From Marasmius tenuissimus (Eukaryota > Basidiomycota > Agaricomycetes > Agaricales > Marasmiaceae): a DNA stretch of 64,000 bases. The translations under genes and the position numbers were made by a program. Location of the stretch: contig JAQOTA010000025.1 of NCBI GenBank assembly GCA_029532415.1, positions 1-64,000 on the forward strand, written 5' to 3'. Below, piece after piece: positions 33,317-45,592 of this stretch (its first letter is position 1; each line of letters opens with the position of its first letter). The notes below the pieces were generated by a model. It saw nothing but the letters and a program-made list of their open reading frames with translations, did not search any database and was not told the origin of the DNA.

Positions 33317-33538
33317 ACTTCGGCTCCACCGCTGGTGTCAAGGACGAGACCCAGACCCACTCTCACTTCTGCTACTCCGACTTCGACGACATCTTCCCTC
33401 AGTTTCAGCGTCTCGATGCTGATGTTATCTCCATCGAAGCCTCCAAGAGAGACTTGAAGCTCGTCAATACCTTCAAGCGCTGCGGCTATTCCAACAGCAT
33501 TGGCCCTGGCGTCTACGATGTTCACTCCCTTCGTGTCC
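33317..33538 (+). pseudogene. Truncated MET6 exon-7 fragment
   Basis: About 74 codons equal to MET6 12565-12780 with scattered substitutions (for example Arg for Ser in the EASK region and Cys for Tyr in FKRYGY). The reading frame has no stop but both ends are cut: there is no upstream exon, and the 3' coding end and UTR are deleted, so it lacks the second zinc Cys and cannot be an enzyme. It marks the left breakpoint of the duplication. Confidence 0.9.
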
Positions 33539-33884
33539 TCCACTTGTATTATCTTTTCGTTGAGGCATTGGTTTTTGACATTGTAGCACATATTCACACA
33601 TACCTACATAGCATCAATATACTCTACATTTGGGACTTGAGGACTGAAATTGAGGATCGCGGTGAGCACGGTGTACGCGTCGCGACCCGAGGACGGTGAC
33701 CTCTCGATTTCCGAACTTTCCGACGCTTCAAGAGCCTCCTTCAAGATTAGACTGGAGGTTTGTGTATTTGAAATGTACGTCAGTCAGCAAGCGGGGTTCT
33801 TTGTCTCTCAGGCGGCAGCCTCGTGGCTGTTGTGTTTCTTTCTTCAACCACCACCACCACCACGAACTCTAAAATTTCTCAACT

Positions 33885-35968
33885 ATGTCTCAAGATGCAC
33901 GGGGCCGTGTAGAGTCCTTGAAAGATGAAGGCAACAAACTCTTTATCGCGAAGAAATTCGATGCTGCGATTAGCAAGTACAGTGAAGCCATCGCACTCGA
34001 TGATCAAAATCCAATTCTTTTTGCAAACCGGGCTGCTTGCAGGCTGAGTCTAAGGAGGTATGGTTCTCCAGCTGGTCTTTGTTGGTAGAATGAAGTGACT
34101 GAATTTGCGCTCGTAGGTATATGGACGCAGCGACTGATGCAGCCAAGGTATAAGATTTTATCAAAGTCATGTCGTTTTCAGGTTCAAACGCGTTTCGAAT
34201 AGGCCACTCAGCTCGATCCGAACTATTCAAAAGCTTGGGCAAGGCTTGGAACCGCGTACGATGTCAGTCTGTCTTTGAACTGCGCTCTGTCCGGTGATCG
34301 TTCAGCTGAAACCCACTTACGGATTTGCTGGACAGGAACTTCGCCAGTTCAATCAAAGCGAGAAATGTTGGAACAGGGCTTTGGAGACGCTTCCGCGGGA
34401 AAATCTCACAGAGGCTGAACTCAAGCAGAAAGAACAGTACGAAAAGAACTACGCTGCTTCGAAGCGTTCCATGGAAGACATGAAGAACGAGGTGAACGAT
34501 CGCGTAATGAGGACGACAGCTGGTCCCAACAACCAGATGCCTTCGGTACGAGCTTCAGAGATGGTAGCCCAATTGAGACGTGAACGGAAATATGATAGCA
34601 GTGTGAGTGTCGGACCTTTCTTCTCGACCCTGTGCAAAACTCAACTTCCGCTATCTAGGCTTGGGCAATTGCCAGTGCATATGATCAGTTTCAGGAGGGG
34701 ACGAGGCAAATGGATGACGTTAGGACCCAAGGGATGATGGCCATGTTCAACCTCCAATCGATCGAAAACATGACCAATGCAATTCTCTGCGACCGTCGCG
34801 TTCTTCAGTACGCTGATAGTGCTTGGGTTAACAAGGTCAATAGACAAAGTACGTATTATGGGACCCGTATATTGAGAAAACTCACTGATCTGTTCCCAGT
34901 ACGAGGGGAGACAGCATGTACCGGAGCCTGGACGGATGCTGGGCCTGCGGCCCTCATGCAAGAGGCAAACAACCGGCGAGTTGAAAGAGGATGGGACCAC
35001 GTTCGGCAAGCCGTTGGTACTACCATTCGGTATGGTACAAAATATGTCTTGAGAGTTTCGTGTTAATCGCTCTCATACAGCTGCTGGATTCTTTTCGGGC
35101 ATCTCCAAGGCGGATTGAACCAAAACCCAGTTACCGAACTCGAGTTCTTGGGAAGAGCCCTCGAGGTTATGAGATGGGGCCGGAGGGAATGGAGCGGTAT
35201 CTCCACTGAGAATCGTGGGGTCATCTTTCTTGATTCGTTCATGCATGGTGTTCAAAATCTCCACATGGAAGCACTGATGAAGGTGCGTCGTTTCTTCAAG
35301 TTTCTTCGGGCTCGTCTCGGCTTATAGTTGTTGACCTAGGTTGCTTCGCGCGAGAGGGACGTCGGGAAGAAGCTGCAGCGTTTGGAAGAGCTTCAGGAAG
35401 AGGCGGTCAAAGTCATCAACAGTATCAATGGGAACCCGATACCACCTCGAGAGAGCGATCCTTCCTTCTCGGCAGCATACTATTACTATCCCAGGGGCTA
35501 TGCTTATTCGTGGGTCACCGCGGACGTTTTAATAGGGATAGTAACCGGATTCTCACTGCCATTTTTGTTAGTATGAAAGGGTTTTACTACCGAGAGAAAG
35601 CAAAACTCACAACGGATCAAGCTGAAGCCAAACGTTTGATGCGAGAAGCTGGCAAAGCTTATATGTCTGCCTCCGAGAACTTTTCTGAGGATGACGAACA
35701 TCATGCTTGTGCGTGGTCGATTCAAACTTCCGATCCATTCGAGAACTGACATGTCTCTCCACTAGGGTTCATATCGATCGCACTGGACAACATGGTATTA
35801 GGATCTGGACCTCCTCGTGACTCGATGGATTGCTTGACGAAGCTTAAGGCTGCTCTGCCCAAGATCCAGAAGATATGGGCAAAGTCCGCGATGGCGCTGC
35901 AGGGAAGGGATGCTATGATCCAGACGCAATTTAAACACGAAGCGGCTATCCGTCGAGAGCTAGCCTGA
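33885..35968 (+). CDS. TPR-repeat protein, intact downstream copy
   Basis: Ten exons (33885-34057, 34117-34147, 34203-34262, 34336-34602, 34659-34848, 34900-35029, 35081-35282, 35340-35509, 35536-35708, 35766-35968) join in phase to 532 residues. Residues about 10-110 form an STI1/SGT-type TPR array: LKDEGNKLFIAKKFDAAISK, NPILFANRAACRLSLRRY, LDPNYSKAWARLGTAYDELR. Arrays of this kind often hold Hsp70 or Hsp90 C-terminal tails; the partner here is unknown. Later parts have no domain I recognise: a Lys/Glu-rich linker, WDHVRQAVGTTIR, a conserved RALEVMRWGRREW, a Tyr-rich YYYYPRGYAYS and a helical C-terminus. No signal peptide or membrane segment. It probably supplies the function lost in the upstream copy. 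Confidence 0.8.
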
Positions 35969-36567
35969 GGAAGATTGGAAGCGTTACGAGGAAAAGCTTT
36001 GTATCAGCGTTGTCTTGAACGCTTGCAGCTTGATGGCTGCCCATCTATCGACACGTATGTATCTACACAACATCTTGAACCATATGCTTGAATAGTCTTC
36101 ATTCTCTTCTGCCTAGCTGGCAGTACCCGCGGGAGTTCTCCTTGTCAATATTTGAGCTGGACTGCAGTGACTTCTGCGTGAGGTCGAGTCCGTGCAAGGT
36201 AGTTTTGACCCCTGACAAGTCCGCTTTGGCCTCTGACTACGATCCCCAAGTCAAAGTACGTGATTAAGCCTAGAGAGTATGAGGGCTGGCTGCTGACTAC
36301 AATCTCAGGATGTTAACGTATGCCGAAGAGTACTTAACAACCTCAATTCCAAGTCGGAAGGAAGTCGGGACTCAGTCGGGCTGCGGCACTGCGGCAAGCG
36401 CCCCGCCTCGGCCCGTTCATTAAATTCAGGCTACGTAAAGTCAACAGGTTAACGTCAACTTGCTTTGACCGCCAGGTGGCGACTGTACTTATTTTGCTAT
36501 CTCATACGGAGTTGTCGATGTACAACCATAAGCCTTCGCCCACAAGTGTATCGTGGGGTTGAACTCC

Positions 36568-37057
36568 AGAGCAAATCCGGAGGGGATATGTTCAGCATGG
36601 ACGGTGGGGTGACCTAAAGGTCAAGGCTTAAGGTCCAAAAACATTCGAGGGCTCAAGCAATGCACATAGGCAAGGAGCAGTTGGTTTCCATAAAGGCTTA
36701 TCTCACACCCTTCGTATACCGGCAGCTGGGACGCCTTGTTCAGTCGCTTAAAGTTAATTGGCCTCATGCTGGGCTATCCGATTAGACCGACATCAGGATT
36801 CCAATCTTACTCCTGCAAGTACCTCAGCGAGCTTCTTCGAAGCTCTCACCGTTGGTCAGGGGATTTATCACACGCCTGATTGACCCAATTGAGGCGAAAC
36901 TCAGAGATGACACTGATGTCTGTCTAGATGTTCAGTTTATCCGCCGCACGCAGCTCCCTCCCTCGGAAAACCTTCACTAGCGAATCGAGGAATATCCGAC
37001 TACTTTGCGACTCGGACACATGGACTCCGTCGGACCGCGTTACTTGGGTAGGACAGG
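36568..37057. other. Gene-free stretch upstream of the BIM1-like gene
   Basis: The right end of the duplication is near 36567. No frame with a recognisable domain lies before 37100. Confidence 0.5.
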
Positions 37058-37058
37058 A

Positions 37059-37064
37059 TATAAG
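37059..37064 (+). promoter_or_regulatory. TATA box of the BIM1-like gene
   Basis: TATAAG about 36 bp before the ATG at 37100 implies a very short 5' leader. Confidence 0.4.
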
Positions 37065-37099
37065 GACGGCCACGAAAAGCATGAGCTCCACCAAGAACC

Positions 37100-38113
37100 A
37101 TGTACAAGCTTCTCGTCCTTACTCTCGCTGCCTTAGTCGTGCGTGTCCTCGGACATGCCAGGGTAACCACTCCCACTCCTCGTAAGGTGAGGACCTACGT
37201 ACGATGAACAAGATGCAGTTCATGCTAAATCACTCCGCTGAACAGCTCAGCACAGCGGCTCAGTCTGCCTGTGGGCCCGCCGTATACAAGGTTTTGACTT
37301 CTGGTAGGATTTGTGCAGCTCCATTTCCTATTCATCGATTTTAACTACTTTCCAACAGACCTGACCGGTCCTGTAGGCAACAAACACCATTCAGTGTTTC
37401 ATTCTCAGACCTTTGACATCTTATCATTTTATAGCTTGAGAACGCAAAGGCGAAGATTGACGCCGACTACAACGAAAAGGCGTGCCATCTGTACTTCTGT
37501 CGGGGTGCTCAGGTGTGAAACCCCTCAACTTTCATTCCACCGTCTGTTTTACCATCTCAACATCATCTTGCAGTACGAAGACAATGTTGACAACACCCGG
37601 GTCTACGAGCCCAACACTGTCGTCCCTTTCCATGTCGATATCGTCGCTCATCACACTGGCTGGGCTGTAAGTGACCCTCCGTCCCAAGGATCCGGCTCGA
37701 TTCACGATAACTTACTCATTTCTCCTCCGACACGATAGAACGTTTCCGTCGTGAACCTCGCCACCCAAGCACCGATTGCGCGACTCTTCACCTGGCCCGT
37801 ATACGCGAACGAGTCCGTTGGTCCTGCCAACTGGCCCAAAAACGAATGTGAGTGATCGCTTTTGGCATTGCTCGCGCTTTTTTTCGTTGCTGACCCGCCC
37901 GATCAACCAATAACTTTCTAGCTGACTTCGAGGTAACCGTCCCGGACTTGGGTACTCAGTGCAGCCAGCCCAACGCTTGTGCTATCCAGTGAGTGTCACC
38001 CTACTTTGTGATTGCTCTCAAATTACTCATGCGTTTTCCGATACAGATGGTGGTGGTACTCTGGCTACGGCAACAAACAGACATACATGAACTGCGTCGA
38101 CTTCACGCAGTAA
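37100..38113 (+). CDS. Secreted LPMO-like copper protein, BIM1/X325 type
   Basis: Eight short exons (37100-37186, 37246-37303, 37359-37372, 37435-37512, 37574-37666, 37739-37847, 37922-37988, 38047-38113) join in phase to 190 residues. An 18-residue signal peptide (MYKLLVLTLAALVVRVLG) precedes His19, which becomes the N-terminal His of HARVTTPTPRK, the copper-brace residue of this fold. Further family marks are SACGPAV, the CHLYFCRGAQYEDN segment, VVPFHVDIVAHHTGWANVS with a His pair, FEVTVPDLGTQC and the aromatic CAIQWWWYSGYGN..NCVDF end. Known relatives bind copper at the cell surface or outside the cell (Cryptococcus Bim1, X325 proteins) rather than oxidise polysaccharides. No GPI tail follows the domain, so it is probably freely secreted, unlike GPI-anchored Bim1. 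Confidence 0.75.
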
Positions 38114-38610
38114 ACAGGAGAGACGAGCGAGGGAGTTGTGTCGTAGGACGAAGTGATTTTGTGCATCGTAAATACTTCCTTCTCTGATTCCTTAGCACGA
38201 GGTAGCGTGTACTGGAGGTTTTTAGAATCTGTTGATCAATGGCTTTTTTCTGAGTTCGTCGCAGGAGCTCTAAACACAATGGTACCGGGTATAACGGAGG
38301 TGGTATGGTCACTAAGGCTACTGAGTAGCTATAGACTAGAGCGACGTCACAGTATCTGAATTTTGAAGCCAGTGTCACGTAGGCACCGGTCCGAGAGCTG
38401 TTGGCAGCACACTGCGCGTCGTTGTTGGCAGGCTTGAGCGACAAGCGGGGAAGCATCCGTGAGTCCATACAGCGCGTATCCAATCTTCAGCGAGTGAGCT
38501 TCTCTAGAACATCAATCGAAAGCGATTACACGTACTGTCGTACAAGTACCATACTTTCTAGTAAATTAGGATTATAATAGATCTATAGTACTTGACACAT
38601 CCCAGCAGAG
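38114..38610. other. Gene-free stretch between convergent genes
   Basis: Only short open frames lie here; this is probably the 3' UTRs of the BIM1-like and tRNase Z genes. Confidence 0.5.
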
Positions 38611-41600
38611 CTAGCGAGTAGCATCGACCTCCATAGCTGCCTCCAAGTCTTCATCCTCGCCCTCCTCAGCGACTGTCTGCTGGAAACTTGACTCCAGGGC
38701 AGGAAGGTAGTAATTTATCTTCCACATGTCCGCAATCCTCGTGTCAGCGTGGTCGAAAGCAATCGCCACCACGCCTCTATTTGGATCGAAACCGGCAACT
38801 TCTTCCACCTTCTCAGCTCCTGGTTCGGACTGCCACTGTTGTGCCTTGTATTTGATTAACTTGGGATACCGAGCGGAGAAGTGAGTGAGCAGGATGTTGC
38901 GGGCTTTCATGCTAATGAAATAAGTAGTGAGCCTGTGAGCAGTAAGGAAGTAGGAGTTGAACGTACCGTCTTCCAATCTCGAGAGCTTGACCGAGTGTAC
39001 TGTGTGCCTTCTTCGCGGCCATTTCTTCTTGGTCATCCGCCATCGTTGCTTCATGAATAAGAACGGTTGGGGAGGGTGAAGCGTAAACGAGCGAGTCTGA
39101 GGGCATGGTGTCACCCGAAAATCTAGCAAAAGGGTTCGGACAGAATTCGAGTGAACAAGTGGATGCAACGTACACGATACTCCAGCCGTCGTTGTGCCGA
39201 ATGATCGCTCCATATGCCCTTGTTCGATGGCGAACATCAACGGTGTTGAAGGCCTGCAGACCGAGACTTTCACACATAGCACGAGCATTCTTTCTTGACC
39301 TGGACGAGAGAAGTTGATCAGTTATCAGTTGGCTTGTATGCGAATCTAACTCACAGTTCGATATCCAACCACGACTCATCTCCACCAATCTGCCACATCC
39401 CTGAAGTCGGATATGGCATATTTCTCCAGTGCAACGCAGGACTGAGGATGGTCACCACTCCGTTCTTCGAAGGATCATCAAAGATTCCTAGATCTTGAAG
39501 GTCGGATAACTCTCGGAGGTAGAGATGAGCGGCGCGGATGCCAACGAGATAGAGAGGTTCTGAGGGCTCTGTAATTAACTGGACCATTCATCAGTCGGCA
39601 GCTACACCCCAATGCACAGAGGGAAACCGACCTCTTTCCGTTTCCTGAGAAGGTTGGCGACACCCATGTGATGATCCCCATGGATATGGCTTATAAAGAC
39701 GGCTTTGAGGTCCTTCAAAACTTTCTGAACGTTTTCCTCTTTGCTTTCGTCAGTCCCGAAATGGCGAGCGAGTTGGCCCCATGTTCCCTCCCCACAGTCC
39801 AGAAGGATGTTTCCGTGATTGGGAATCATGATCAAAGTCCCAGAAACTACATTTGGGGTCAGACAGTGCCAAAAATACAAGATAGATACACCCAACGTAC
39901 CATTCCTGTACTTGTTGGGAATCGCACTTCCTGTACCCAACGTAATGATCCGAACATCCGCCCCGGGACACTCAGGATCGTTGCTCTTCTGTCTCTCCCT
40001 TTCCATCCCCGCCACGCGTTTCTTTGCCTCTTCGAACCGAGCTTGAGTATCTTCAGAGAGAGAAAGACCCTCCGAGGAAGTGACCACATGATGGAACCGA
40101 TCCACACCCTCGGTTTCTACTGTAGGTGCAGTTGGTGGACGAATGCCCATGCACTGATTGGTGACCATTTGATGCACGTTAGATGGGAGACCTTGGACAC
40201 CTGTGGAGGGTAGGGACCGTTAATCCGGACACTGGAGGGTTTGGGCGAGGTACTGACCGGAAAGATCTTTCTTCGGGGTGAGCGAATAGCTAGGAACTCG
40301 GAATATCCCCGAATCCAGCTGAGATAGACGGAGTTGGCCGTACGCAGCGCTAGTGAATGTGACAGGGTCTGGGGAGTGTTCTCGAGATGCCACGATATGC
40401 TTTCGAGAGGTATTTCAGTCGAGGTAGTCAGTTGAGTTTGAACCATCAGTACGCACATGAACGTTCTCAGAAAACCCGTTCATAAAAGCCTTGTATCGTT
40501 TGTCTTCCAAAACCCCATGGCCACAGAGATGAAACACAGAACGGACGGCGTATTCTGAGGTATCCTCGTTGGCACTCGACCTGAAACGCTTGAAGAACGA
40601 CGAATCGACGAACGGCTCGGTGACCGAAGTGATATGGGCCGGGGTGGGTATATCCAGTATCAAGACCGCCTGCAACGAAGTAATTGAGAAAATGGTCGCA
40701 AGTATAATTGTGGCTAGAAGACGCACACCAGGAGGGTCGGGTCGTCCAATGATTTCCTCGGGGTTTACTGTCCTCGTCACTTCTTTCGTCTTTGTATTGC
40801 CCTTTTCGTCGACACCATCGTCCACCCGAGTCGTGAAGGTGATACTTTTCCCCTGAGTCAATTGCAATCGTAGCTTTCCGTTTGGAACCCCAAGCTCTTT
40901 TGCCTTCTCAGCGTTGAATTTGCCTCGAACGCGCGGACCAACGACAATGTAGGACGCCCCAACCGGCTTTTGGGTGAACTCCGGAAGTTGAGAATGGAAG
41001 CCACGCGGGACAGACGGTCTCCGATATTCATCGAGCTATCTGAAATGAGCAAAAGAACGCGTCGATAATACTGTAGAAACGCGACTCACATTCGTTGAAT
41101 CTCCTCCCTTCGGCTCTTTCGTTTCCTTCACAGTCTGGTTACTTTGCCTTTTCCCCCGTGGTTTGGTCTTTTGTACAGCAGCCTCTCTAGCCTTTGGTGT
41201 GGCCGGAAACATAGTGTCTATCATCAGACTCCGCAATGCCTGTGCCTCTTCCTCCGAGCTTGCAATAGCTGATTCGACGTCTGTGTGCGGCCGTTTCGCA
41301 GGAGGTTGGCCATCTGTGTCTCCTGAGTGCTTCCTCTTGCCGTTTTCTGTGGCCGCAGTGTCTGCTTGTGTAGGAACGTCCGGAGTGGATGGGTAGACAG
41401 GAATGCTGTATACGGTGATATTCTCATCCTTGTAGATTGGATCCGGCGTAGACGACGAACACGGTAGAGATGATGGTGTCTCCAAAGGGAATACCGGCAT
41501 TGAGTTTCTGATGTAAACCTTTGAGAAACAACCTCAGGAAAGCAGGTATTGTGACTCACCGGTAAGTGTAGGAGCGCATCGCTGCCATATAATGCTTCAA

Positions 41601-41924
41601 TCCAGGTGGGCCCACGACGTCTAACTTTGGTATCGTTGCATCTGCAAAGCTCATAAGTAGCCCTAAACATGAGTGAAGTCATTCAGCAAAACTGGAGGGA
41701 AAAAATAGCTTGGAGAACGCACCAGGCAATCCTCCAGCCCTCTCAGTCGATGCAGCGGTAAAGAATAAGCCCTTTGTCCTTCTCCAATTCCTTTTGCTTT
41801 GTAAAAAAGCTCGACACGTATTTTCGCTTGCATTGAAAAGGTATTTATACGAATCAAAAGTGAGCACAATAGCAGGTTCAGTGTCCGACGAGACCGTCGA
41901 GAGGACAGATGCGTTCCAGATCAT
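38611..41924 (-). CDS. TRZ1: Long-form tRNase Z (ELAC2/Trz1 type)
   Basis: A minus-strand gene of many exons starting with MIWNASVLSTVSSDTEPAIV (41924-41723), then 41662-41560 and 41507-41090, ending at TAG 38611-38613. The enzyme removes 3' trailers from tRNA precursors in nucleus and mitochondria. The N-terminal half has the degenerate beta-lactamase fold of long tRNase Z (TKGLFFT, LLMSFADATIPKLDVVGPPG) and a disordered linker with a basic KRKHS/KRPH stretch. The C-terminal half carries the working site: GTGSAIPNKYRN (the PxKxRN loop), LLDCGEGTWGQL, the zinc motif HIHGDHH, IVYSGDTMPS, and LLTHFSARYP. The tail is acidic. All key metal ligands are present. Divergent from the PIG-P gene with 235 bp between starts. 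Confidence 0.93.
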
Positions 41925-42159
41925 ATTCCTGCTGTCGATGGCTCTAGTGGCGATACTTTTTCGGAAGATCCTGGTGAAGAGCGGGAACGATGGACGCTGA
42001 CCACATGGAGAGGAAAATCTTGACCAGAGAAGGCTGGCCAGTTTTGACTCGAAGCGCGTGGTCGCGGAAATTGAAGGTGCAAATATCGCGTAAACACAAT
42101 TTCGCGGCTTGTTCAGTGACCATAACGTTGACCGAGGTCCAGAATCGACATTTTCCTCA
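41925..42159. promoter_or_regulatory. Shared divergent promoter of tRNase Z and PIG-P
   Basis: 235 bp between the two start codons with no other gene, so regulation is probably shared. No TATA box is evident. Confidence 0.4.
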
Positions 42160-42717
42160 ATGAACGGCGCGCAAACTCCGTATCACGCCTCTCCAAAGGA
42201 TCATCGGTCTAGGGCACCAGAATTCTACGGCTTTGTCGCGTGGACCTCGACATCGTTTCTGTTTGTGGTATTTCTGCTTTGGGCTCTCCTTCCGGATGAG
42301 TATATCCTATGGCTGGGTATAGATTGGTATCCCAACAGGTGAAGTCCAAGCTTACTCGTATGAACAGAACAACCCCAACCGTTCACCCGTCTAGGGAATG
42401 GGCATTGTTACTACCCGCATATTCCATATTTCTGGTGTTGCTCACATACTGGATATACATGGCCTTGACGATCTTTGGTACACCTTCATTCAATGACATT
42501 TCGACCATTGCAGGTGCGTAGCTGACTTTCATCTACTCCATGTCATACTGAGATGAGTTCCAAACCAGATTCACGCGCTCAGTACCCTCCTCACGAAAAT
42601 GGGCACACTTCAGGCTATCTCGCCTACACGGATAGCAGTGCTGCAGATCGTTTATATGATATTCCGATAGGTCTCGTCAATCGAGTATTGTACGAATCTA
42701 GACGCCGTGAAGAATGA
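42160..42717 (+). CDS. PIG-P, subunit of GPI-GlcNAc transferase
   Basis: Exons 42160-42338, 42395-42513 and 42569-42717 join in phase to 148 residues. The domain starts at EFYGFVAWTSTSFLFVVFLLWALLPDEY, with one membrane helix, then LGIDWYPNREWALLLPAY and a second helix (SIFLVLLTYWIYMALTIF), matching the two-helix PIG-P family. PIG-P belongs to the ER-membrane complex (PIG-A, C, H, P, Q, Y) that adds GlcNAc to phosphatidylinositol, the first step of GPI-anchor synthesis. The C-terminal 45 residues are polar. Start chosen as the first ATG in frame ahead of the domain. Confidence 0.88.
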
Positions 42718-45592
42718 AGGTCGGAGCGTTTCTGGCGCTGGAGGCAGGGTGTCAAGCTCTGTGTGATGAGCAACCCACCTCAATGTTATCTTTCCCGAAT
42801 CCTAGGGCGCTCCTTCGTCATGCTCATCCACTTAGTCGTTGCCTCGAGCTCGACTTCTTATCCACCCATCATCCGTATCTTCATCTCTGACTCGGAACTC
42901 TCGAACTGAGAGGAGTTTGGCCTCGAAAATTCGAGGCTCTAGCTTGGCCTTGGTTTATCTATGTCGTGCTCGAGGCGAACGTCAATTAGGGGGGTCGCAC
43001 GAGGCACTGGGGGCGTTCTGTTTGGAACGGTCAGTCGTCATTGTGTCTTTTTATTTTTCAATCTGAAGCTCACCTCTTGTTCTCAGGGCTGAGTCTACGG
43101 CCTCGCTCTTCCAGCCCCGCCGTTTCCTACAAATTTCTGGTGATATGAGGGTCGACGATCCACAATTTCCTTCATCTTTCTCCCCATTATTGGACGGCTG
43201 GGACTTGTGGATAGACAGGAGTCGATTTGAGGACTTTGAGGCGGACTAGTCGCGTTGGGAGGGAACTGGTTGGGAGGTGGACTTGGAGGGGAATCTAACG
43301 TTGTGGGATGCGCATACTGGGGGAAGACACAATCGGTAGTGGTCGAGTTGGAGGGGCAGACCTGGCCCGTCCGAGCAAGGTCTGAGCTCAGGTGGGGTTT
43401 CGGCATTCTTAGAGGGCGTACGTTCCACGACCTTTGGATTGGAGAGAGGTGCTTCTCCACTTCAGGTATGTGACCTTCTGACGTCTCCATTCATGGCAAC
43501 CTGATACTGACATAACTTAGACCAGATATGGTTCCCAGCCAGCTCCAGGCCTTGACGACTACGAAAATACGATGGATTTGTGGGGAACTAGGCCTTATAG
43601 GCGACGTGGATATTTCTGATCGAACACACAAGTCCTTAGGTAGACAATGTTGCTACAGAGCGAATAGAACTCGAAGCTTGTGTCTACGCCGAAAACAATA
43701 GTCAGAATAAGTATCTTTGGTGACTGCCGATCGACTCTGTTCGCTTGAAGATCAGGGATTCAGGAACTTACCATACCCAAAGGTTCTCTGATCGGACAAC
43801 AACAATAAAGCTGCACGGCGCCGCGATATTCACTTTGAACGAATGGTCAAACTAAGTATCTAATAATCATCCAGGATGCGCATGCCGACCTTCTAGAAAA
43901 CAAGTCCAGGTACGCCGGACTACGACTAGGAAACCCCGTCATGGATCATACAAAAGAGTCTCCAGAACTCGCACAACACTCATCATTCCCTGTAGAATTG
44001 GCACAGTCGCCCCATGCTGGACCCTCATCATTGCGATCATCTACCCCGCGTTTTGTCAAGGGCCGGGGTCGCAGCGGTATGATTAAAAACAAGAACTTTT
44101 GACTTATAATTGACTTGTACTTTGCGTCGGAGAGACTCATTTAATCGCTCATATTGTATGTATGTAAGTACAACGTACAAAGTCGAGATGCCGCCCTGAG
44201 AAAAACAGAGAACAAGAACAACCCCAACATGGTCGTGAGGCAAAGGCGAGAGAAAAAGAAGGTACCGGAGAAAACCTTGGCTCGCGGACGTGCTGAATGG
44301 AAGCCATGGGTGATTGTGAAGCCTCGCACAATACAATAACTACTGAAGGAATTCCAGGAATTCTGGGGAGACTGGGAGAAACCACGCAGCCCGAACTGCA
44401 AAGTCGGGTTTCGGCTTGTACCCGACGCAAAGTAGAACCTAGAATACAAGGTGGCAGTCAGAAGGAGAAGAACAATAAGCGCCCCCTTTGAGCCACGAAC
44501 TGGTTCGATTCGGCTCTACCGGCCCGATCCTTCCTGGACCTTGACGTCGTCGTCATAGGTCGTCATCTGACAGTGACTTCGGCATCGTCGACGACGAGCA
44601 GCTGCACATTGTCAATGCTGCCGGTGCTGAGCGCTGATGAGCTGGATATTTTGCACTTCCTGAAAAGGTATTTCCTCGTCATCGCATTTCTTGATGGTCT
44701 CGAGCCCGATTGGAATTTGTTGTCCATCTCTTTTGCCGCTCATAGCGACCAGTCTCCAGACCAAGTATGAACTCAACGACCACCAGCAGATGGAGAGTAA
44801 TAGAATCGATATACAACAGGACTACTACAGCATGAATTGCTCAACGTGTCGATGTCAAGCTGGATTTGGGCTGGGAGCAACGTGAGTAGCTACGTTTCCT
44901 ATCCCACTTTTTCGTTCTGAATGTTGCACCCAACCGTCTGTGCAGGTCTATGCCGTTCTCCACAGTCTTGAAGGGAAACTACGTTCTTCCGGTGCGAACC
45001 TAGTGATTGATGGACACGATAGCAAGTTCACCTAGGCCAACAGAGGCCAACAGCCGACCCGTCACGATCATCCCCACAATTCTCCAGAGGCTCGCTGAAA
45101 ACCCAATCCGAGTACTACTCTGTAGAAGGCATATCCACGAATTTGTCGCACATTGAGCTCAAAACGTTTTTGTCGACCAAATCTGACGTTGTTTGACAAC
45201 GATAACAAGAACTACGTGAATAGACGATAGCTCCCCTGCTCCAGTCAAGTTCCGGCTTTAATCTCCAATAACACCACCCGACATGCATCACGAATTACTC
45301 AGGCCCTTGTCCCGAGAAGAATTTCCTTCCACAGAATACAATGGCAAGGGCGGGAGATGAAGTAAATGAACTGGTTCGTCTTGATCAACAGCGAACACAA
45401 ACATAGAACAACACTTATTGTCCTCCACAGGTCTTTTGTTACAGCAACCTTTATAACGGCGGGCCATCGAGCGAGGATGGACCAGTCAGAGCCAGCCTCG
45501 ACATCATCTGCACGTCCACCGAAAGCATCCTTTGTCACGACACACCTACCCTAATCATATCTTTTCCCTAATATTCTCCGACGATAATAATC
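42718..45592. other. 2.9-kb gene-poor region
   Basis: No frame matches a known domain and no consistent exon chain could be built. A Pro/Ser-rich frame on the minus strand at 43095-43490 is the longest but has no family signature. No LTR, tRNA or repeat array was recognised. Confidence 0.45.

Larger units (their letters stand above)
33317..36567. repeat. Downstream unit of the tandem segmental duplication
   Basis: Contains the truncated MET6 exon, the TPR promoter, the intact TPR gene and its 3' flank. Compared with the upstream unit it lacks 458 bp equal to 12781-13238 and carries no transposon. Confidence 0.9.

Noticed and set aside
43095..43490. Pro-rich 131-codon frame on the minus strand
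   Set aside because: No family signature, no neighbouring exons and no promoter features, so not supported as a gene.
44500..44522. tRNA-like T-arm (GGTTCGATTC)
   Set aside because: No matching acceptor stem, D-arm or anticodon arm could be found around it.
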